Below are positions 1 to 9,256 of a stretch of 64,000 bases of DNA, piece by piece. Location of the stretch: positions 2,108,001 through 2,172,000 of the forward strand of contig OY970165.1 in the NCBI GenBank assembly GCA_963706605.1. The letters run 5' to 3'. Within the stretch, counting starts at the first letter, position 1; the number at the start of each line of letters is the position of its first letter. The translations under genes were made by a program, and so were the position numbers. Below the pieces are notes generated by a model. The model had not been told where the DNA came from, ran no database searches, and worked only from the letters and a program-made list of their open reading frames with translations. Source of the stretch: VRUE01 sp963706605 (GTDB taxonomy: Bacteria > Actinomycetota > Thermoleophilia > Solirubrobacterales > 70-9).

Positions 1-1
1 A

Positions 2-1882
2 ATCCCCAGAGACGAATCGCTGAGTCGCGTCCACGGCGTCGGCGCGCTGTTCTCCGCCGCCTACGGCAACGTCGGCTCCTCGATCTACTACGCGCTCGGG
101 GTGACCGCCGCCTTCGCCCTTGGCCTGACCCCGGTCGCCTTCGTCATCTCCGGCCTGATCTTTGCCGCGACCGCCGCGACCTACGCCGAGGCGACGGTGA
201 TGTACCCGGAGGCGGGGGGGTCATCGAGCTTCGCCCGCCACGCCTTCAACGAGATGGTCAGCTTCGTCGCCGCCTGGGGCCAGATGCTCAACTACACGAT
301 CACGGTCGCGATCTCGGCCTACTTCGTCCCCCACTACCTGGCCGTGTTCTGGGAGCCGCTCGGTCACGCACCGGGCGACATCATCGGGGGCGCGGTTCTG
401 ATCGGGGCCCTGGCGCTGCTCAACATCCGCGGCTCGCAGGAGTCGGCGAAGCTGAACCTGGTGCTCGCGGTCGCCGACTTGGCCACCCAGGTGGTGCTGG
501 TCGGGATCGGCGTCGTGCTCGTCCTCAGCCCGCAGGTGCTGGTCGACAACGTCCATCTCGGCGTCGCCCCGACCTGGAGCGACTTCGCGCTCGGGATCGC
601 GGTCGCGATGATCGCCTACACCGGGATCGAGACGATCTCCAACATGGCCGAGGAGGCGAAGGACGCGGCGCGGACCATTCCGCGCAGCGTCGGCCTCACC
701 GTCGCGGCGGTGCTCGGTCTCTACCTACTGATCCCCGTCGTCGCGCTCTCCGCGATGCCGGTCGTCCAGAACGCCGCCGGCCACTACACGACGGCGCTCG
801 GTTCCGAGTTCGCCAACGATCCGATCCTCGGCATCGTCGAGAACCTCGGCCTCGGCAGCGGCCTGACCGAAGCGCTGCGCTTCTACGTCGGAATCCTCGC
901 CGCGGTGATCCTGCTGATCGCCACCAACGCCGGCCTGATCGGGGTCTCCCGCCTCACCTACTCGATGGGCCAGCACCGCCAGCTGCCCGAGGGACTGCGG
1001 CAGGTCCACCCCCGCTACCGCACTCCCTACATCGCGATCCTCGTCTTCGCCGGCCTCGCGATGATCACGCTGATTCCGGGCCAGGCCGAATTCCTGGCGA
1101 CGCTGTACTCGTTCGGCGCGATGCTCTCCTTCACGATCGCCCACGTCTCGGTGATTCAGCTGCGGCGGCGGAAATCGGGGGAGGAGCGGCCCTGGAAGCC
1201 GCCGCTCAACTTCCACGCCTTCGGCTTCGAGGTGCCGCTGACCGCCGTCCTGGGCGGCCTCGGCACCTTCGCCGCCTGGATCGTGGTGATGGCGCTCAAC
1301 CCGCGCACCCTCGCGGTCGGGGCCGGCTGGATGGCGTTCGGGATCGCCGTCTACGTCCTCTATCGTCGCAACCAGAAGCTGCCACTCACCCAGACGGTCA
1401 AAGTCGTGACGCCGGAGCCGCTCGGGGTCGAGGAGATCGAGTACCGCAGCATCCTGGTCGCCTTCGAGGACGGCGAGCCGTTCTCCGAGGAGATGGTCGC
1501 GACCGCGGTCAAGCTCGCCTCCAAGCGCCGCCGCGGCGTCCACATCCACTCGCTGCTGACCGTGCCGACCAACCTGCCGCTCGACGCCGAGCTGCGCGAC
1601 AGGGAAGCCGAGGCGCAGAGCAAGGTGGAGCAGGCGAAGCTGATCGGGGGCCAGCGGGTTACCGGCCATGTCGAGCGGGTGCGACCGGCGCAGGCCGGCT
1701 ACTCGATCTCCGACGAGGCGAAGCTGATCAACGCCGCTGCGGTCGTCGTCGGGCTGCGCTACCGCAACGGGGCGCCGCTCTACGACAAGACCCTGCAGAC
1801 CGTCCTGGGTGAGCGGCCCTGCCGCGTCATCGTCGTCTCCGACAGGAGCCAGCAGCCCGAGGCAGCGCCGCTCCTTGCCTAG
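2..1882 (+). CDS. APC-family amino-acid permease with C-terminal universal stress domain (5' truncated)
   Basis: The frame is already open at base 2, and the first visible residues (LFSAAYGNVGSSIYYALG) resemble the first transmembrane helix of APC permeases, so the true start lies outside the window. The GTG at 101 is internal. About 626 residues are visible: roughly a dozen hydrophobic segments up to about residue 455, then a soluble domain from about residue 480 (YRSILVAFEDGE ... AAVVVGLRYRNG ... CRVIVVSD) that resembles UspA. The likely role is proton-coupled amino-acid uptake or exchange at the cytoplasmic membrane, with the Usp domain as a nucleotide-sensing regulatory tail. A second gene of the same architecture follows after one small ORF. 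Substrate cannot be assigned. Confidence 0.85.
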   Translation: MPRDESLSRVHGVGALFSAAYGNVGSSIYYALGVTAAFALGLTPVAFVISGLIFAATAATYAEATVMYPEAGGSSSFARHAFNEMVSFVAAWGQMLNYTITVAISAYFVPHYLAVFWEPLGHAPGDIIGGAVLIGALALLNIRGSQESAKLNLVLAVADLATQVVLVGIGVVLVLSPQVLVDNVHLGVAPTWSDFALGIAVAMIAYTGIETISNMAEEAKDAARTIPRSVGLTVAAVLGLYLLIPVVALSAMPVVQNAAGHYTTALGSEFANDPILGIVENLGLGSGLTEALRFYVGILAAVILLIATNAGLIGVSRLTYSMGQHRQLPEGLRQVHPRYRTPYIAILVFAGLAMITLIPGQAEFLATLYSFGAMLSFTIAHVSVIQLRRRKSGEERPWKPPLNFHAFGFEVPLTAVLGGLGTFAAWIVVMALNPRTLAVGAGWMAFGIAVYVLYRRNQKLPLTQTVKVVTPEPLGVEEIEYRSILVAFEDGEPFSEEMVATAVKLASKRRRGVHIHSLLTVPTNLPLDAELRDREAEAQSKVEQAKLIGGQRVTGHVERVRPAQAGYSISDEAKLINAAAVVVGLRYRNGAPLYDKTLQTVLGERPCRVIVVSDRSQQPEAAPLLA

Positions 1883-1892
1883 AATCGCCGGG

Positions 1893-2087
1893 ATGTCCTC
1901 GCCCGAGCGGATCTACCGCGGTTCGGTCCGCACCATCTCCCTCGTCTTCGTTGCTCTCGGCATGGTGATCCTCGTCACCACCCTCGCCAACGGCGGCGGG
2001 CCGCTCTCGGTCGGGGTGTTGATGGGGCTTGCCTTCGCGGCGGTCGGGGCCGGCCGGCTCTGGGTCGCCTCGCGGATGAGCCGGTGA
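1893..2087 (+). CDS. Small two-helix membrane protein
   Basis: A 64-residue protein starting at ATG 1893, eleven bases after the preceding permease stop. The frame extends further upstream but would overlap that permease. A short polar N terminus (MSSPERIYRGS) is followed by two hydrophobic segments (about residues 12-28 and 36-55), the second glycine- and alanine-rich. Its stop overlaps the start of the next permease in a GTGA, indicating translational coupling. No family is recognised. Its position between two permease-Usp genes suggests an accessory membrane subunit, but that is inference only. Confidence 0.6.
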   Translation: MSSPERIYRGSVRTISLVFVALGMVILVTTLANGGGPLSVGVLMGLAFAAVGAGRLWVASRMSR

Positions 2088-4105
2088 GCACTCCAGGGCA
2101 GCCGGTCCAGCCGCCACGGCCGGAGGGCTCGCGCCTGGAGCCGCTGCTGAATCGCGGGCTCGGAGTGCCGGGTCTCTTCGTCGCCGTCTACTCGGCGGTC
2201 GGGTTCTCGATCTATTTCTCCCTGGGCGTGGTCGCCGACCGCGGCCTCGGCCTGACGCCGCTGATCTTCCTCGCCGCCGGGCTGCTCTTCGTGCTAACCA
2301 CGCTCAGCTACGTAGAGGGCGGCGCGATGATCCGCGAACGGGGCGGTTCTTCCAGCTTCGCCCGTCACGCCTTCAACGAGCTGATCGCCTTCATCGCCGG
2401 TTGGGCGATCCTGATCGACTACCTGATCGTCGCCGCCCTCGCGGCGATCTCCGTTCCCCACTACCTGGAGCCGATCTCCGCCAATCTCAGCGAGCCGGGC
2501 TGGGAGATCGGGGTCGCCGGGCTGGTGATCATCTCCGCCTGTCTGCTCAACGTCCTCAACGTGACCGGACGCGGCCGGTACCGGTGGCTGGCGATGCTCG
2601 CCCTCGCCGACATCGCCCTGCAGCTCGCCGTGATTGGCGTCGGCGTGCTCGCGGTCTTGCACCCGGATCGCCTCACCGACCAGATCAGCCTCTTCACCAA
2701 CCCGAGCGTCAAGGACATCATCTACGCCTCGGTGATCGCGATGCTCGCTTACGCCGGGATTGAGGCCGCCTCCGACCTCGCCCCCGACATCGACGTCAAG
2801 CCACGCGACCTGAAGCGGATCGTCTCGCTCGGAGCGGTCATGGTGCCGCTCGTCTACGCCGGGATGGCGGCGATCGCGCTGATGGCCGTGCCCGTCGTAG
2901 CCGGGCCCGCAGGGCCCGAAACCGCGCTCGGCGGCGAATTCGTCGAGGCGCCGGTTCTGGGGGTCGTCTCCGCCTACCACCCGGCCTGGGTGGCGGACGC
3001 GATGCGCTGGGTCGTCGCCCTGGTCGCCGCCCCGGTTCTCTTCTGGGCCGCGACCACCGCGATGCTGGGCGTCTCGCGCCATATCTACACGCTGGCGATC
3101 AACCGCCAGATCCCCAGCTGGCTGGGCAAGCTCAACAGCCGCTACGCGACGCCGCACGTCGCGATCGCGATCTCCGGCGTGATCGCGATCGGCTTGGTGG
3201 CGCCGACCGACGTCAAGCTGCTGGCCGGGCTCTACGCCTTCGGGGCGATGCTGGCGATCACGATCGCCCACCTCTCGATCCTGCGCTTGCGGGTCACCCA
3301 GCCCGACCTGCCGCGCCCGTTCCGGGTTCCCTGGAGCGTCTCTTGGCGCGGCGCCCGCCTTCCGCTCCCGACGCTCTTCGCGGCCCTGCTCAGCGCCCTT
3401 GCCTTCCTCAGCGTTCTCGCCTTCCACGACCGGGCTCGCTGGGTCGGCGGCGGCTGGATGCTGTTCGGGCTGCTCTTCTACGTCGTCTACCGCAAGGGCT
3501 TCGAGGGGACGACGCTGACCCGGCGCGTCCAGGTCACCGAGCGGGCGCTGACCAAGCAGGCGCCCAACGTCGAATACGGCAACATCCTGGTACCCGTGTT
3601 CGGGACCGAGCTCGACGACGACATCGTCGCCACCGCGGGCCGGCTTGCCGCGGCTGAGCGGGAGGGCGATGACGAGGTCGACGAGACCCACCTCGCGATC
3701 GTCTACGTGCTCGACGTTCCCCTGACCCTGCCGCTCGACGCCGAGTTGCCGCCCGAGCGGGAGGAGGTGGCGCTGCGAGCCATCGAGCGCGCCCGCGAAG
3801 TCGGCGAAGAGTACGGCGGTGTGAGGGTCACCGCTTCGGTGACACGGGCGCGCGAGGTCGGTGCCGGGATAGTCGAAGCGGCGCGGCGCGGCGGGGCCGA
3901 AGCGATCGTGGTCGGGGCCGAGCCGCCGAGCAGGATTCGTGGTGGCGCCACCCTGGGCGGGATCGGCGCCGCCAAGCCCGCGGAGATCGGCGCTGCGACC
4001 GAGTACGTGCTGAAGAAGGCGCCGTGTCAGGTTCTGCTCACGGCGCCCCCCGAGTCCTCGACCGACCCCCCGGCTGAGCCGGCCCCAGAGCCCACCGTCG
4101 GCTGA
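2084..4105 (+). CDS. APC-family amino-acid permease with C-terminal universal stress domain
   Basis: A 673-residue paralogue of the permease at the left edge, starting at GTG 2084 that overlaps the previous stop. The N-terminal part shows the APC pattern (GLFVAVYSAVGFSIYFSLG, GGSSSFARHAFNE, AMLAYAGIEAASDLA) with about twelve membrane segments to around residue 475. A cytoplasmic UspA-like domain occupies about residues 495-650 (NILVPVFGTELDD ... EAIVVGAEPPSR), followed by an acidic, proline-rich tail. It carries the same GSSSFARHAFNE motif as its neighbour, which supports a tandem duplication. The substrate is unknown; an amino acid or polyamine is expected from the family. Confidence 0.88.
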   Translation: MSTPGQPVQPPRPEGSRLEPLLNRGLGVPGLFVAVYSAVGFSIYFSLGVVADRGLGLTPLIFLAAGLLFVLTTLSYVEGGAMIRERGGSSSFARHAFNELIAFIAGWAILIDYLIVAALAAISVPHYLEPISANLSEPGWEIGVAGLVIISACLLNVLNVTGRGRYRWLAMLALADIALQLAVIGVGVLAVLHPDRLTDQISLFTNPSVKDIIYASVIAMLAYAGIEAASDLAPDIDVKPRDLKRIVSLGAVMVPLVYAGMAAIALMAVPVVAGPAGPETALGGEFVEAPVLGVVSAYHPAWVADAMRWVVALVAAPVLFWAATTAMLGVSRHIYTLAINRQIPSWLGKLNSRYATPHVAIAISGVIAIGLVAPTDVKLLAGLYAFGAMLAITIAHLSILRLRVTQPDLPRPFRVPWSVSWRGARLPLPTLFAALLSALAFLSVLAFHDRARWVGGGWMLFGLLFYVVYRKGFEGTTLTRRVQVTERALTKQAPNVEYGNILVPVFGTELDDDIVATAGRLAAAEREGDDEVDETHLAIVYVLDVPLTLPLDAELPPEREEVALRAIERAREVGEEYGGVRVTASVTRAREVGAGIVEAARRGGAEAIVVGAEPPSRIRGGATLGGIGAAKPAEIGAATEYVLKKAPCQVLLTAPPESSTDPPAEPAPEPTVG

Positions 4106-4130
4106 CTAGACTCCAGCCCGTGGTGATCAC

Positions 4131-4571
4131 GTGTTCATTCTGATCGTCGGCTGCGGGCGGGTAGGTTCCTCCGTCGCCCGCTCCATGTTGAGTGAGGGGC
4201 ATCAGGTCTCCTGCCTCGACGAGGACCCCGAGTCCCACACTCGACTCGAGGTCGGCTTGGAGAAGGGCTGGGAGGACCTCGGCGGCCAGTTCACGGTCGG
4301 CACCGGCCTCGAGACCGACGCCCTGCTGGCGGCCGGGATCGAGAAGGCCGACGCCTTCATCGCCGCCACCAACGGCGACAACACGAACATCGTGATCGCG
4401 CAGATCGCCCAACGTCGCTACGAGGTGCCGACGGTGATCGCGCGGATCCTCGATCCCCTGCGGGCCGAGTGGTACCGGCAACAGGGCATGAACACGATCT
4501 GCCCGACCCGGGTCGCGATCGACATGCTGGAGAGCGCCGTCCGCGAGGGCGCGCAGCGCGAGGCGGTCTGA
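4131..4571 (+). CDS. TrkA-N (RCK) NAD-binding protein
   Basis: A 146-residue Rossmann-fold protein with the glycine motif GCGRVGSSVAR near the N terminus and an acidic residue after beta-2 (SCLDEDPE), as in RCK/TrkA-N domains that bind NAD(H) or nucleotides and gate potassium channels or transporters. It contains only the RCK-N domain; the TrkA-C ligand domain is absent. It starts at GTG 4131. The next gene, 3 bases downstream, is a full TrkA-N plus TrkA-C protein, so the two probably assemble into one regulatory ring. No Trk/Ktr membrane subunit is visible nearby; the adjacent permeases are possible but unproven targets. Confidence 0.85.
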   Translation: MFILIVGCGRVGSSVARSMLSEGHQVSCLDEDPESHTRLEVGLEKGWEDLGGQFTVGTGLETDALLAAGIEKADAFIAATNGDNTNIVIAQIAQRRYEVPTVIARILDPLRAEWYRQQGMNTICPTRVAIDMLESAVREGAQREAV

Positions 4572-4574
4572 CCC

Positions 4575-5255
4575 GTGTACATCATCGTCGTCGGGGCTGG
4601 GAAGGTGGGCTGGAACCTCGCCCGCGAGCTGCTCGAAAAGAACCACGAGGTGACTGTGATCGAGAGCAACCGACGCCGTTACCTGACCGTCGAGCAGGAG
4701 CTCGAGCATAACGTCACCTATGGCGACGCCTCTGAGCTGTGGGTGCTGGAGCGGGCTGGGATCCAGCGCGCCGACATGGTGATCGCGGTGACCGGCGACG
4801 ACGAGGACAACATGCTGATCTGCCAGGTAGCCCGCGAGAAGTACGAGGTCGAACGGATAATCGCCCGCGTCAACAACCCGCGCAACCGGCCGCACTTCGA
4901 CCTTCTCGGGGTGAAGCCGTCGGTCTCCGCCACCGACCTGATCCTGCGCCTGCTCGAGCACGAGGTGCCCGAGTACGGCCTCGTCCACCTGCTCGACCTG
5001 CAGGAGGAGCAGCTGGAGATCATCGAGATGTTGCTCGGCAAGGATTCGCGGGTAACCGGACGTCGTGTCGGCGATCTCTCGATGCCGGAAGGAAGCCTAT
5101 TGATCTCGGTGCTGCGCGAAGGCAAGGGTTTCGTGCCCAACGCCGACACCGTCTTGGAGGTCGGCGACGAGGTGCTGGCTGTGCTGGATCCAGGGCGGGA
5201 GGACGACCTCAAGGAGCTGTTCGGGCCCGCTTCCGGCGGCAACGGGACGGGCTGA
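4575..5255 (+). CDS. trkA: TrkA-type potassium uptake regulatory protein
   Basis: A 226-residue protein starting at GTG 4575. An RCK-N domain (IIVVGAGKVGWNLAREL, residues about 3-120, with acidic VIESNRRR) is followed by a TrkA-C domain (about residues 145-220; DSRVTGRRVGDLSMPEGSLL ... NADTVLEVGDEVLAVLDP). This is the complete two-domain arrangement of cytoplasmic TrkA/KtrA subunits, which sense NAD(H)/ATP/c-di-AMP and control potassium flux. It lies directly downstream of a TrkA-N-only paralogue and just before a flavoprotein reductase. The gene symbol reflects family level only. Confidence 0.85.
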   Translation: MYIIVVGAGKVGWNLARELLEKNHEVTVIESNRRRYLTVEQELEHNVTYGDASELWVLERAGIQRADMVIAVTGDDEDNMLICQVAREKYEVERIIARVNNPRNRPHFDLLGVKPSVSATDLILRLLEHEVPEYGLVHLLDLQEEQLEIIEMLLGKDSRVTGRRVGDLSMPEGSLLISVLREGKGFVPNADTVLEVGDEVLAVLDPGREDDLKELFGPASGGNGTG

Positions 5256-5258
5256 GCG

Positions 5259-6491
5259 ATGGCCGACCGCGAGGTCGACTTCCTGCTGATCGGTGGCGGT
5301 ATGGCCTCGGCGCACTGCGCGTCGGAGTTGCGCAGGCGTGGCGCCGAGGGCTCGATCCTGCTGGCCGGCCGCGAGCCCGAGCCGCCCTACGAACGACCGC
5401 CGCTCTCCAAGGAGTACATGCGCGGTGAGGCGGGGCGCGAGGACGCCCACGTCAACCCGGCCGCTTGGTATGAGGAGAATGGGGTCGAGCTGCTGACCGG
5501 CATCAACGTGATGTCGCTCGACCCGGCTGAGCGCATCGCGAAGCTGCAGGGTGGGGAGGAGGTCGGCTTCGGCAAGGCGCTGATCGCCACCGGGGCGATG
5601 GTCAACATCCTCCGGGTCGAGGGCGCCGAGAACGAGGGCATCCACTACCTGCGGGCGTTCGGCAACTCCGACGCGATCCGCGCCGACGCCGAGGCGGCCG
5701 AGCACGTGGTGCTGATCGGCGGCAGCTACATCGGCACCGAGGTCGCCGCCTCGCTGACCGCGAAGGGCGTCAAGTGCACGATCGTGATGATGGAGGACGT
5801 TGCGCTCTCGCGCGTCTTCGGCGAGGACGCCGGGCGCTGGTTCCAGGAGGCGATCGAATCGCACGGCGTCACCGTCCATGGCGGCGAGGAGCTGGAGGCC
5901 TTCGAGGGCGACGGCCGGGTCAAGGCTGTCTTGACCAAGAGCGGGATGGCGATCGAGTGCGACGCGGTCGTGGTCGGCGCCGGTGTGCGGCCGGACGCGA
6001 TGCTTGCCCAACGGGCGGGACTGAAGGTCGACGACGGGATCGTCTGCGACTCGAAGCTCGCGACCTCGGTTGAGGGGATCTACGCCGCCGGCGACTGCTG
6101 TTCCTACGACAGCGTCGTCCACGGTCGCCGCATCCGGGTCGAGCACTGGGACGTGGCGATGCAGCAGGGGATGCACGCCGCCCGCAACATGCTGGGCGAT
6201 GAGCGCGACTACGACGTCGTCCCCTACTTCTTCAGCGACCTCGCCGACTGGGCGAGCCTCGAGTACGTCGGACCGGCCGCCGAGTGGGACGAGGAGATCT
6301 GGCGGGGCGATCGTGACGCCGGCGAGTTCTCGGTCTGGTACCTGAAGGACGGCAGGGTGGCCGGTGCGCTCAGTGTCGGGCGCTCCGAGGACCTCGCCGA
6401 AGCACGGCGCTTGCTTGCTGACCAGGTCGATGTCTCCGCTGCCAGGGAGCGGATCGCCGACCTCGACAGCGACCTGGGCGAAATCTCTTAG
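5259..6491 (+). CDS. FAD-dependent pyridine nucleotide-disulfide oxidoreductase
   Basis: A 410-residue flavoprotein starting at ATG 5259, three bases after trkA. The FAD-binding glycine motif lies at the N terminus (LLIGGGMASAHCA). A family motif (PPYERPPLSKEYMRG) follows, then the NAD(P)H-binding motif (VVLIGGSYIGTEVAASL), and the second FAD contact (GIYAAGDCCSY) sits at about residue 275. This is the layout of ferredoxin/rubredoxin/rhodocoxin reductases (BphA4-like) and AIF-like proteins; the redox-active CxxC of thioredoxin-type reductases is missing. A small C-terminal domain follows. Its electron acceptor is not encoded next to it, so the partner is unknown. Confidence 0.85.
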   Translation: MADREVDFLLIGGGMASAHCASELRRRGAEGSILLAGREPEPPYERPPLSKEYMRGEAGREDAHVNPAAWYEENGVELLTGINVMSLDPAERIAKLQGGEEVGFGKALIATGAMVNILRVEGAENEGIHYLRAFGNSDAIRADAEAAEHVVLIGGSYIGTEVAASLTAKGVKCTIVMMEDVALSRVFGEDAGRWFQEAIESHGVTVHGGEELEAFEGDGRVKAVLTKSGMAIECDAVVVGAGVRPDAMLAQRAGLKVDDGIVCDSKLATSVEGIYAAGDCCSYDSVVHGRRIRVEHWDVAMQQGMHAARNMLGDERDYDVVPYFFSDLADWASLEYVGPAAEWDEEIWRGDRDAGEFSVWYLKDGRVAGALSVGRSEDLAEARRLLADQVDVSAARERIADLDSDLGEIS

Positions 6492-6546
6492 GGCGCGACG
6501 GCTCCACACCCGGCCTGTCGTGTGGATTATTCTCAGGGGTGTTCGT

Positions 6547-6617
6547 TGCGGCCTGGTGTAATGGCAGCACGCCTCGCTCTGGACGAGGTAGTTGGGGTTC
6601 GAATCCCTGGGCCGCAG
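6547..6617 (+). tRNA. tRNA-Gln (anticodon CTG)
   Basis: The acceptor stem TGCGGCC (6547-6553) pairs with GGCCGCA (6610-6616), with discriminator G at 6617. The D-arm region (GGTGTAATGGCAGCAC) is typical of bacterial tRNA-Gln. The anticodon stem CCTCG/CGAGG encloses loop CTCTGGA, giving anticodon CTG. The T-arm reads GGGGTTCGAATCCCT. CCA is not encoded. It decodes CAG. Confidence 0.93.
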
Positions 6618-6671
6618 TCGCGTCAAAGTCCCTGTATGGGCGTCTAGTCGCTCTGCTACCTTCGCGGTCGT

Positions 6672-7399
6672 ATGGGGACTTCCAGGCGCCTTCTCGCGAT
6701 CTTGCCGCTGGTCGTGCTGACCGCGCTGGCGATCGCTGGCTGCGGTGGGGGCGGTGGCGGCGACTCGACCGCAGCGGCTCCGGCCGAAACCACCGAAACG
6801 ACCGCTGCGTTGAGCAAGGAGGAATTGATCGCCCAGGGCGACGCGATCTGCGCCGAGGTGAACGCCGCGGTCGGCACTGCCGGGTCGACCAGCTCCGGCG
6901 CCGGCGGGCAGGCCACCCAGGTTGCCGATCTCTACAGCGGCATGGCTGAACGGCTGAAGGGGCTCGGCGCTCCCAGCAACGGCAGCACCGGTTATCCAGA
7001 ATTCATTTCCGCGGCCGAACAGCTCGCCCAGGCGGAGAGCAATGTCAGCTTGGCCGCTGGGCGAGGCGAAGAAGAAGCGCTGGCCACCGCCGAAGCGGAA
7101 GCTTCGTCTGCTCTTCTTCTTTCCAGTCCGCGGCGAGTGGCTACGGCTTCGAACAGTGCGGTGAGGCGCCTGCGGCACCGACCCCCAGCGGCTCGGCGGC
7201 GGAACCGTCAGAAGAAGAAGCCCCCGAAGGGGTCGAAGAAGAAGCCGCCCCTGAAGCGGTCGAACCAGCGCCGGAAGCGGGTGGCGCCGGCGCGGTCGAA
7301 GAAGAAAGCGCCGGTGGCGGCGCCGGAGTCGGTGGCGGTACCGGCGGCAGCACGGAAGGCTCCGGCGGTGGGTCCAGCGGCGGCATCGGTCCCGGCTGA
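6672..7399 (+). pseudogene. Secreted lipoprotein, frame-disrupted near 7100-7125
   Basis: The frame starting at ATG 6672 encodes a signal peptide with lipobox LAIAGC (Cys24), a glycine/serine linker and an alpha-helical domain (EELIAQGDAICAEVNAAV ...). After about 7100 this frame turns into an arginine/lysine-rich, low-complexity sequence that runs to 7442. The frame one base back instead reads SSFQSAASGYGFEQCGE and then an acidic Glu/Pro/Gly-rich tail ending at TGA 7399. Cys in FEQCGE probably pairs with Cys in DAICAEVN. I infer one missing base in the CTT-rich stretch around 7105-7115. The family looks like small helical surface lipoproteins of unknown function, distantly similar to the 158-residue secreted protein at 50276-50752. 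It may be a sequencing indel rather than true decay. Confidence 0.6.
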
Positions 7400-7408
7400 G
7401 CGGGCCGC

Positions 7409-9256
7409 TCAGGCGGCCGAGGACTCCTGCCAAGCACCGTAGAGGCGCGAGTAGGGGCCACTGGCCTCGATCAGCTCCTCGTGGGTGCCTGCCTCGGCGA
7501 TTCTGCCTCCTTCCAGCACCACGATCTTGCCGGCGCGGCGGATCGTCGAAAGACGGTGGGCGATGACGATCGCGGTGCGTCCGGCCAGCAGTCGCTCCAG
7601 TCCCTTCTCGATCGTCTTCTCGGTTCGCACGTCGACGTTCGAGGTCGCCTCGTCGAGAATCAGGATCCGGGGCTCGGCCAGGAGCGCCCGCGCGAAAGCG
7701 ACCAGCTGTCGCTGGCCGGCGGAGAGCTGGACCCCTCGCTCGCCCACCTGGGTGTCGATTTGCTCTGGGAGCGCGGCGATGAACGCGGTCGCGCCGACCG
7801 CTGCGGCCGCGTCCTCGATCTCCTCCAGGCTCGCCTCGGGCCGCCCGAAGGCGATGTTCTCGCGCACGCTGCCCGAGAAGAGGAAACCCTCCTGCGGAAC
7901 GATCCCCAGCTGACGCCGCAGCGCCCCCTGCTGCACGCCGTGCAGGTCGTGCCCGTCGACAAGCACCCGACCGGCCTGGGGGTCATAGAAGCGGGCCACC
8001 AGCTTGGCGAAGGTCGACTTGCCCGCGCCGGTCGCACCCACCAGCGCCAGGGTCTGCCCGGGGGGTACGTGCAGATCGACCTCGCGCAGCGCCCACTCGA
8101 CCGCCTCTCCACGCTCCTCGCGCTCCAGGGCGTCGTCGGCGTAGGCGAACGAGACTCCCTCCATCTCGATCTCGCCGCGCAGCGTGCCCGGGTCGATCGC
8201 CCCTGGTGCGTCGACCATGTCGGGCTCGGTGTCGAGCAGGTCGAAGATCTTGTCCAGCGCCGCCATCCCCTGCTGGTAGGTCGTGTAGAGCTGGGAAAGT
8301 TCCTGAATCGGCTGGAAGAAGACCTGCAGGTAGCCGACGAAGGCGACGATGACGCCGATCTGGATCGCTCCGTCGATCGCCTGGGAGCCGCCGAAGAGGA
8401 GGATCGCCGCGGTGCCAACGGCGGAGAGGAGCTCGACCGCGGGGAAGTAGGAGGCGTTGAGGTAGACGGTCTTCATGTTCGCCTCGCGGTTGGCCTCGTT
8501 CAGCTCGGTCATCGCCGCGGCGTGGCGCGGCTCTTGGCCGAAGCTGCGAACGACGCGGACGCCGCTCAGGGTCTCCTGCAGGTAGCCGGTGATCGCCGCG
8601 ATCCGCTCCCTGGTGGCGCGGTAGGCGCCGTGGGAGACGATCCGGAAGACGATGCTGGCGGCGGCGAGCAGGGGAAAGGTGAGGAAGGTGACGAGGGCCA
8701 GCTGCACGTCGAGGAAAAGCAGGATCACGACCACCCCGATCAGGGTCAGGGTGCTGGAAAACATCGTCACGATGCCGTCGGTGACCAGCTGGTTGAGAGC
8801 CTCGATGTCATTGGTCATGCGGCTGATCAGCACCCCTGGGCTGCGCCGCGTGAAGAAGCCGATCGACATCGCCTGGATGTGGGCGAAGAGCCGCTCGCGC
8901 AGGTCCTGCAGGGCGCGCGTCCCGACCCAGCCGACCAGATAGGTCTGCACGAAGGTGGCCGCGGCATAGAGGGTTGCGACGAGGAGGAAGGCGACGACGA
9001 TCAGGTCGAGGGCGCCGACGTCGCCGGCGACGATCCCGGAGTCCACCGCCCTGCCCGCCAGATAGGGAGGGGCAAGGCCGGCTCCGGTTGCGACCAGCAG
9101 AGCACCGAACATCAACGCCACCTTGCCGCGGTAGGGGCGCAGCAGGCCGATCATCCAGCGCACCTTGCGGGCGCGCTGATCCTGGCCGCGGATCAACCTC
9201 CAGACCGCGGCGAAGAGGAGATAGATCTCGCGGAAGCGGTTGCGCTCCGCGCTCAC
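7409..9256 (-). CDS. ABC exporter half-transporter, canonical-ATPase subunit
   Basis: A 615-residue protein with an N-terminal ABC transmembrane domain (six helices, about residues 30-340) and a C-terminal nucleotide-binding domain. Walker A is LVGATGAGKST, the signature is LSAGQRQL (G to A change), Walker B is ILILDEATSNVD with the catalytic Glu intact, and the H-loop is IAHRLST. Start GTG 9256 overlaps the stop of the upstream ABC gene (GTGA), which decides the start against a longer frame reaching 9349. It pairs with the 589-residue neighbour as a heterodimeric drug/lipid-type exporter. The substrate is unknown. Confidence 0.9.
   Translation of the reverse strand: MSAERNRFREIYLLFAAVWRLIRGQDQRARKVRWMIGLLRPYRGKVALMFGALLVATGAGLAPPYLAGRAVDSGIVAGDVGALDLIVVAFLLVATLYAAATFVQTYLVGWVGTRALQDLRERLFAHIQAMSIGFFTRRSPGVLISRMTNDIEALNQLVTDGIVTMFSSTLTLIGVVVILLFLDVQLALVTFLTFPLLAAASIVFRIVSHGAYRATRERIAAITGYLQETLSGVRVVRSFGQEPRHAAAMTELNEANREANMKTVYLNASYFPAVELLSAVGTAAILLFGGSQAIDGAIQIGVIVAFVGYLQVFFQPIQELSQLYTTYQQGMAALDKIFDLLDTEPDMVDAPGAIDPGTLRGEIEMEGVSFAYADDALEREERGEAVEWALREVDLHVPPGQTLALVGATGAGKSTFAKLVARFYDPQAGRVLVDGHDLHGVQQGALRRQLGIVPQEGFLFSGSVRENIAFGRPEASLEEIEDAAAAVGATAFIAALPEQIDTQVGERGVQLSAGQRQLVAFARALLAEPRILILDEATSNVDVRTEKTIEKGLERLLAGRTAIVIAHRLSTIRRAGKIVVLEGGRIAEAGTHEELIEASGPYSRLYGAWQESSAA

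Noticed and set aside
5097..7433. Very long open frame on the minus strand opposite the FAD reductase and tRNA-Gln
   Set aside because: It runs antisense through a well-supported gene and a tRNA, has low-complexity Arg/Asp/Val composition, and is a normal by-product of high GC content.
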